Shown: in pieces, positions 14,105-15,617 of the stretch | Layout of the letters: each line of letters starts with the position of its first letter | Numbering within the stretch: the first letter of the stretch is position 1 | NCBI GenBank assembly: GCA_964390945.1 | Contig: CAYMIV010000019.1 | Span: forward strand, 1-15,617 | Reading direction: 5' to 3' | Length of the DNA stretch: 15,617 bases | DNA from: Damh-18 sp964390945 | GTDB lineage: Bacteria; Patescibacteriota; Minisyncoccia; Phycocordibacterales; UBA918 | Notes under the pieces: model-generated | What the model was told of the DNA's origin: nothing | The model's database searches: none | Seen by the model: only the letters and a program-made list of their open reading frames with translations | Position numbers and translations under genes: made by a program

Positions 14105-15617
14105 TCAAGAGACAACCCCACGACTTCGAAGATAGTCAAGTATTTCGTCTGCAATGCCCTCCGGGGTATTTTCTTCTGTTTTTGCAATTAGTTCCGGATG
14201 CTCGGGAACCTCATAGGGGTCGTCGACGCCAGTGAAGTTTTTTATGAGGCCTCTTTTTGCTTTTTCATACAAGCCTTTCGTATCACGTCGCGCGCACTCT
14301 TCTACTGAAGTGTCAACGAATATTTCTATGAATTCGCCATGCTGCTCAACCATCGAACGCACGTATCGGCGCGCATCACGATAGGGAGCAATGAGCGAAC
14401 ACAGTGCTATACCTCCGTGCTTCACGACTTCGCTCGCCACAAACCCCACCCGCCGTACATTCGTATCACGATCCTCTTTTGAAAAACCGAGACCCTTTGA
14501 GAGATTGTCGCGAATGATATCGCCGTCAAGAAATGTCACTGCCCTGTCTTGCAATTCCTGAAGTCTCGCAAGAAGAAGTTGTGCGAGTGTTGATTTCCCT
14601 GAGCATGAAAGTCCGGTAAAAAAGATGGCGATACCCGGGCGAGAATCTCGTTTTACGCTCTGTCTCAAAATATCAATGCTTTCCTTAAATGAAAACCATT
14701 CGGGTATCTCTTCTCCTTCGCGGAGTCGGCGTCTGAATTCTGTTCCGGAGATATTTTCAATTTCATCATCTTCCGATATTTCATTTGTCGCAACATATGC
14801 ATTTCGCGTCTTTGAATAGGCGAGTTCATCGGAGTCCACGATGACGATGCCGACTTCTCCCGCATACTTGAGAGCCATTTCCCTTGCCTCATACGGACCA
14901 TAGAAGTCTTTACCATCTTTGTCCTTTCCTGGTCCCGCGTGGTCGCGTCCAACAATAAAGTGGGTGCAGCCGTAGTTTTTTCTGATGATTGAGTGCCAGA
15001 CTGCCTCACGAGGTCCCGCCATACGCATTGCGAGCGGTAGGAGGGAGAGTTCGGTAAAGTCTTTTCCGTAGTGTGCGTGCACGACGCTGTAGGTGCGGAC
15101 GCGGGTGACGTAGTCAATGTCTCCCGGTTTTGTCATACCGACAACCGGATGGATGAGAACCGGTGCGCCGACTTTTTCATATGCTCGCTTCACAAGTTCA
15201 AAGTGTGCTCGGTGCATTGGATTACGCGTCTGAAATCCGACAACCTTATCCCACCCACGCTCTTTGAAAAGTGCCTTGAGTTCTTCTGGTGTTCTTCGCC
15301 ACTGCTTGAAGTCGTGCCGCGCAGGAAGCCCAATTTTCGTCACAGGACCGCCGATATAGTCATCTTCCATATCCTCGAGCACATAGAGTACGCCCGGATG
15401 AGTCTTGTCGTTTGTTCCATAGACATTGAGCACCTCCTTGAGTTTATCGGGGGTAAACCGCGAGGTGATATCCATGAGAGCGAGCGGGTTACCAAAAGAG
15501 TCGCAGAGCAAGATTCGATCACCGATTTGATACGTACTTTCCTTTGGTACGTCGAGCACGATGGGAATCGGAAATATTGACCCGTTCTTGAGTCGAAGCG
15601 TCTCAACAACTGACGTG
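14105..15617 (-). CDS. sat-cysC: Bifunctional sulfate adenylyltransferase / adenylylsulfate kinase (5' end off the window)
   Basis: The enzyme makes APS from sulfate and ATP, then phosphorylates APS to PAPS. The frame stays open to the window edge (SVVETLRLKNGSIFPIPIVL continues upstream of a GTG at 15559), so the true N-terminus, some tens of residues, is missing. Counting from that GTG, the sulfurylase half shows GFQTRNPMHRAHF (108-120) and GRDHAGPGK (204-212). The C-terminal kinase has P-loop GLSCSGKST (315-323), FLDGDIIRDNLSKGLGFS (343-360), SLIAPYRDAR (388-397) and KNFTGVDDPYEVPEHPE (440-456). All kinase motifs look intact, unlike fungal fusions with a dead kinase domain. The Sat-then-CysC order differs from animal PAPSS. 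PAPS would feed a sulfotransferase or sulfate reduction; neither is in the window. Confidence 0.96.
   Translation of the reverse strand, partial: TSVVETLRLKNGSIFPIPIVLDVPKESTYQIGDRILLCDSFGNPLALMDITSRFTPDKLKEVLNVYGTNDKTHPGVLYVLEDMEDDYIGGPVTKIGLPARHDFKQWRRTPEELKALFKERGWDKVVGFQTRNPMHRAHFELVKRAYEKVGAPVLIHPVVGMTKPGDIDYVTRVRTYSVVHAHYGKDFTELSLLPLAMRMAGPREAVWHSIIRKNYGCTHFIVGRDHAGPGKDKDGKDFYGPYEAREMALKYAGEVGIVIVDSDELAYSKTRNAYVATNEISEDDEIENISGTEFRRRLREGEEIPEWFSFKESIDILRQSVKRDSRPGIAIFFTGLSCSGKSTLAQLLLARLQELQDRAVTFLDGDIIRDNLSKGLGFSKEDRDTNVRRVGFVASEVVKHGGIALCSLIAPYRDARRYVRSMVEQHGEFIEIFVDTSVEECARRDTKGLYEKAKRGLIKNFTGVDDPYEVPEHPELIAKTEENTPEGIADEILDYLRSRGVVS

Noticed and set aside
14105..15180. Catalytically dead kinase domain, as in fungal ATP sulfurylases
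   Set aside because: The P-loop, DGD..R, SLIAPYR and FTG..DPYE motifs are all intact.
1..15617. CRISPR arrays, tRNA or rRNA genes, insertion sequences
   Set aside because: No spaced direct repeats, no T-loop or acceptor pairing and no transposase signature were seen on either strand.

Overview
The window reads as a stretch of a reduced-genome bacterium of the Patescibacteria (Candidate Phyla Radiation), most likely a parcubacterium. Four things suggest this. SecA has lost its zinc-finger tail and carries a lineage-type insertion. Two proteins pair an AlpA/MerR-like DNA-binding head with a membrane anchor, a type I associate with this group. There is a secreted fibre protein with 'GKVGIGSTTP' and 'LTVSG..YLGYASST' elements. 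A tiny Lys/Ala-rich basic protein is also present. The assignment is inference from family memory; no ribosomal RNA or other marker gene is present. Apart from one small gene, every convincing gene lies on the minus strand.

Read in transcription order (right to left): a bifunctional ATP sulfurylase/APS kinase (14105-15617, N-terminus off the window); an O-antigen-ligase-like polytopic protein with C-terminal TPRs (11725-13950) and its terminator; an intergenic region with a possible small plus-strand RNA; murB (10320-11432); an AT-rich spacer; a 31-residue Lys/Ala-rich protein (10021-10116) with a strong terminator; secA (7182-9704); a hairpin-rich spacer; a lone plus-strand 57-residue basic protein with its own promoter, Shine-Dalgarno and terminator (6762-6935); a tight three-gene operon of a YvlD/holin-4-like protein, a TVP38/TMEM64 (VTT) protein and the GTPase Obg (6659 down to 4687); gatB (3102-4514); and two membrane-tethered helix-turn-helix proteins (1983-3014 and 781-1635), the second cotranscribed with the start of the surface fibre gene (1-775).

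Functionally the window mixes housekeeping (SecA export, MurB peptidoglycan precursor synthesis, GatB tRNA amidation, Obg ribosome assembly) with envelope and surface functions (polymer ligase, PAPS supply, secreted fibre, membrane-anchored regulators). Two themes deserve attention. First, a pair of paralogous transmembrane DNA-binding proteins sits directly before a surface-fibre gene. Second, several genes have a -10 box only 4-7 bases before the ATG and no Shine-Dalgarno, which suggests leaderless transcripts. The lone plus-strand small gene has a classical AGGAG ribosome binding site instead. No tRNA, rRNA, CRISPR array, insertion sequence or prophage was seen.
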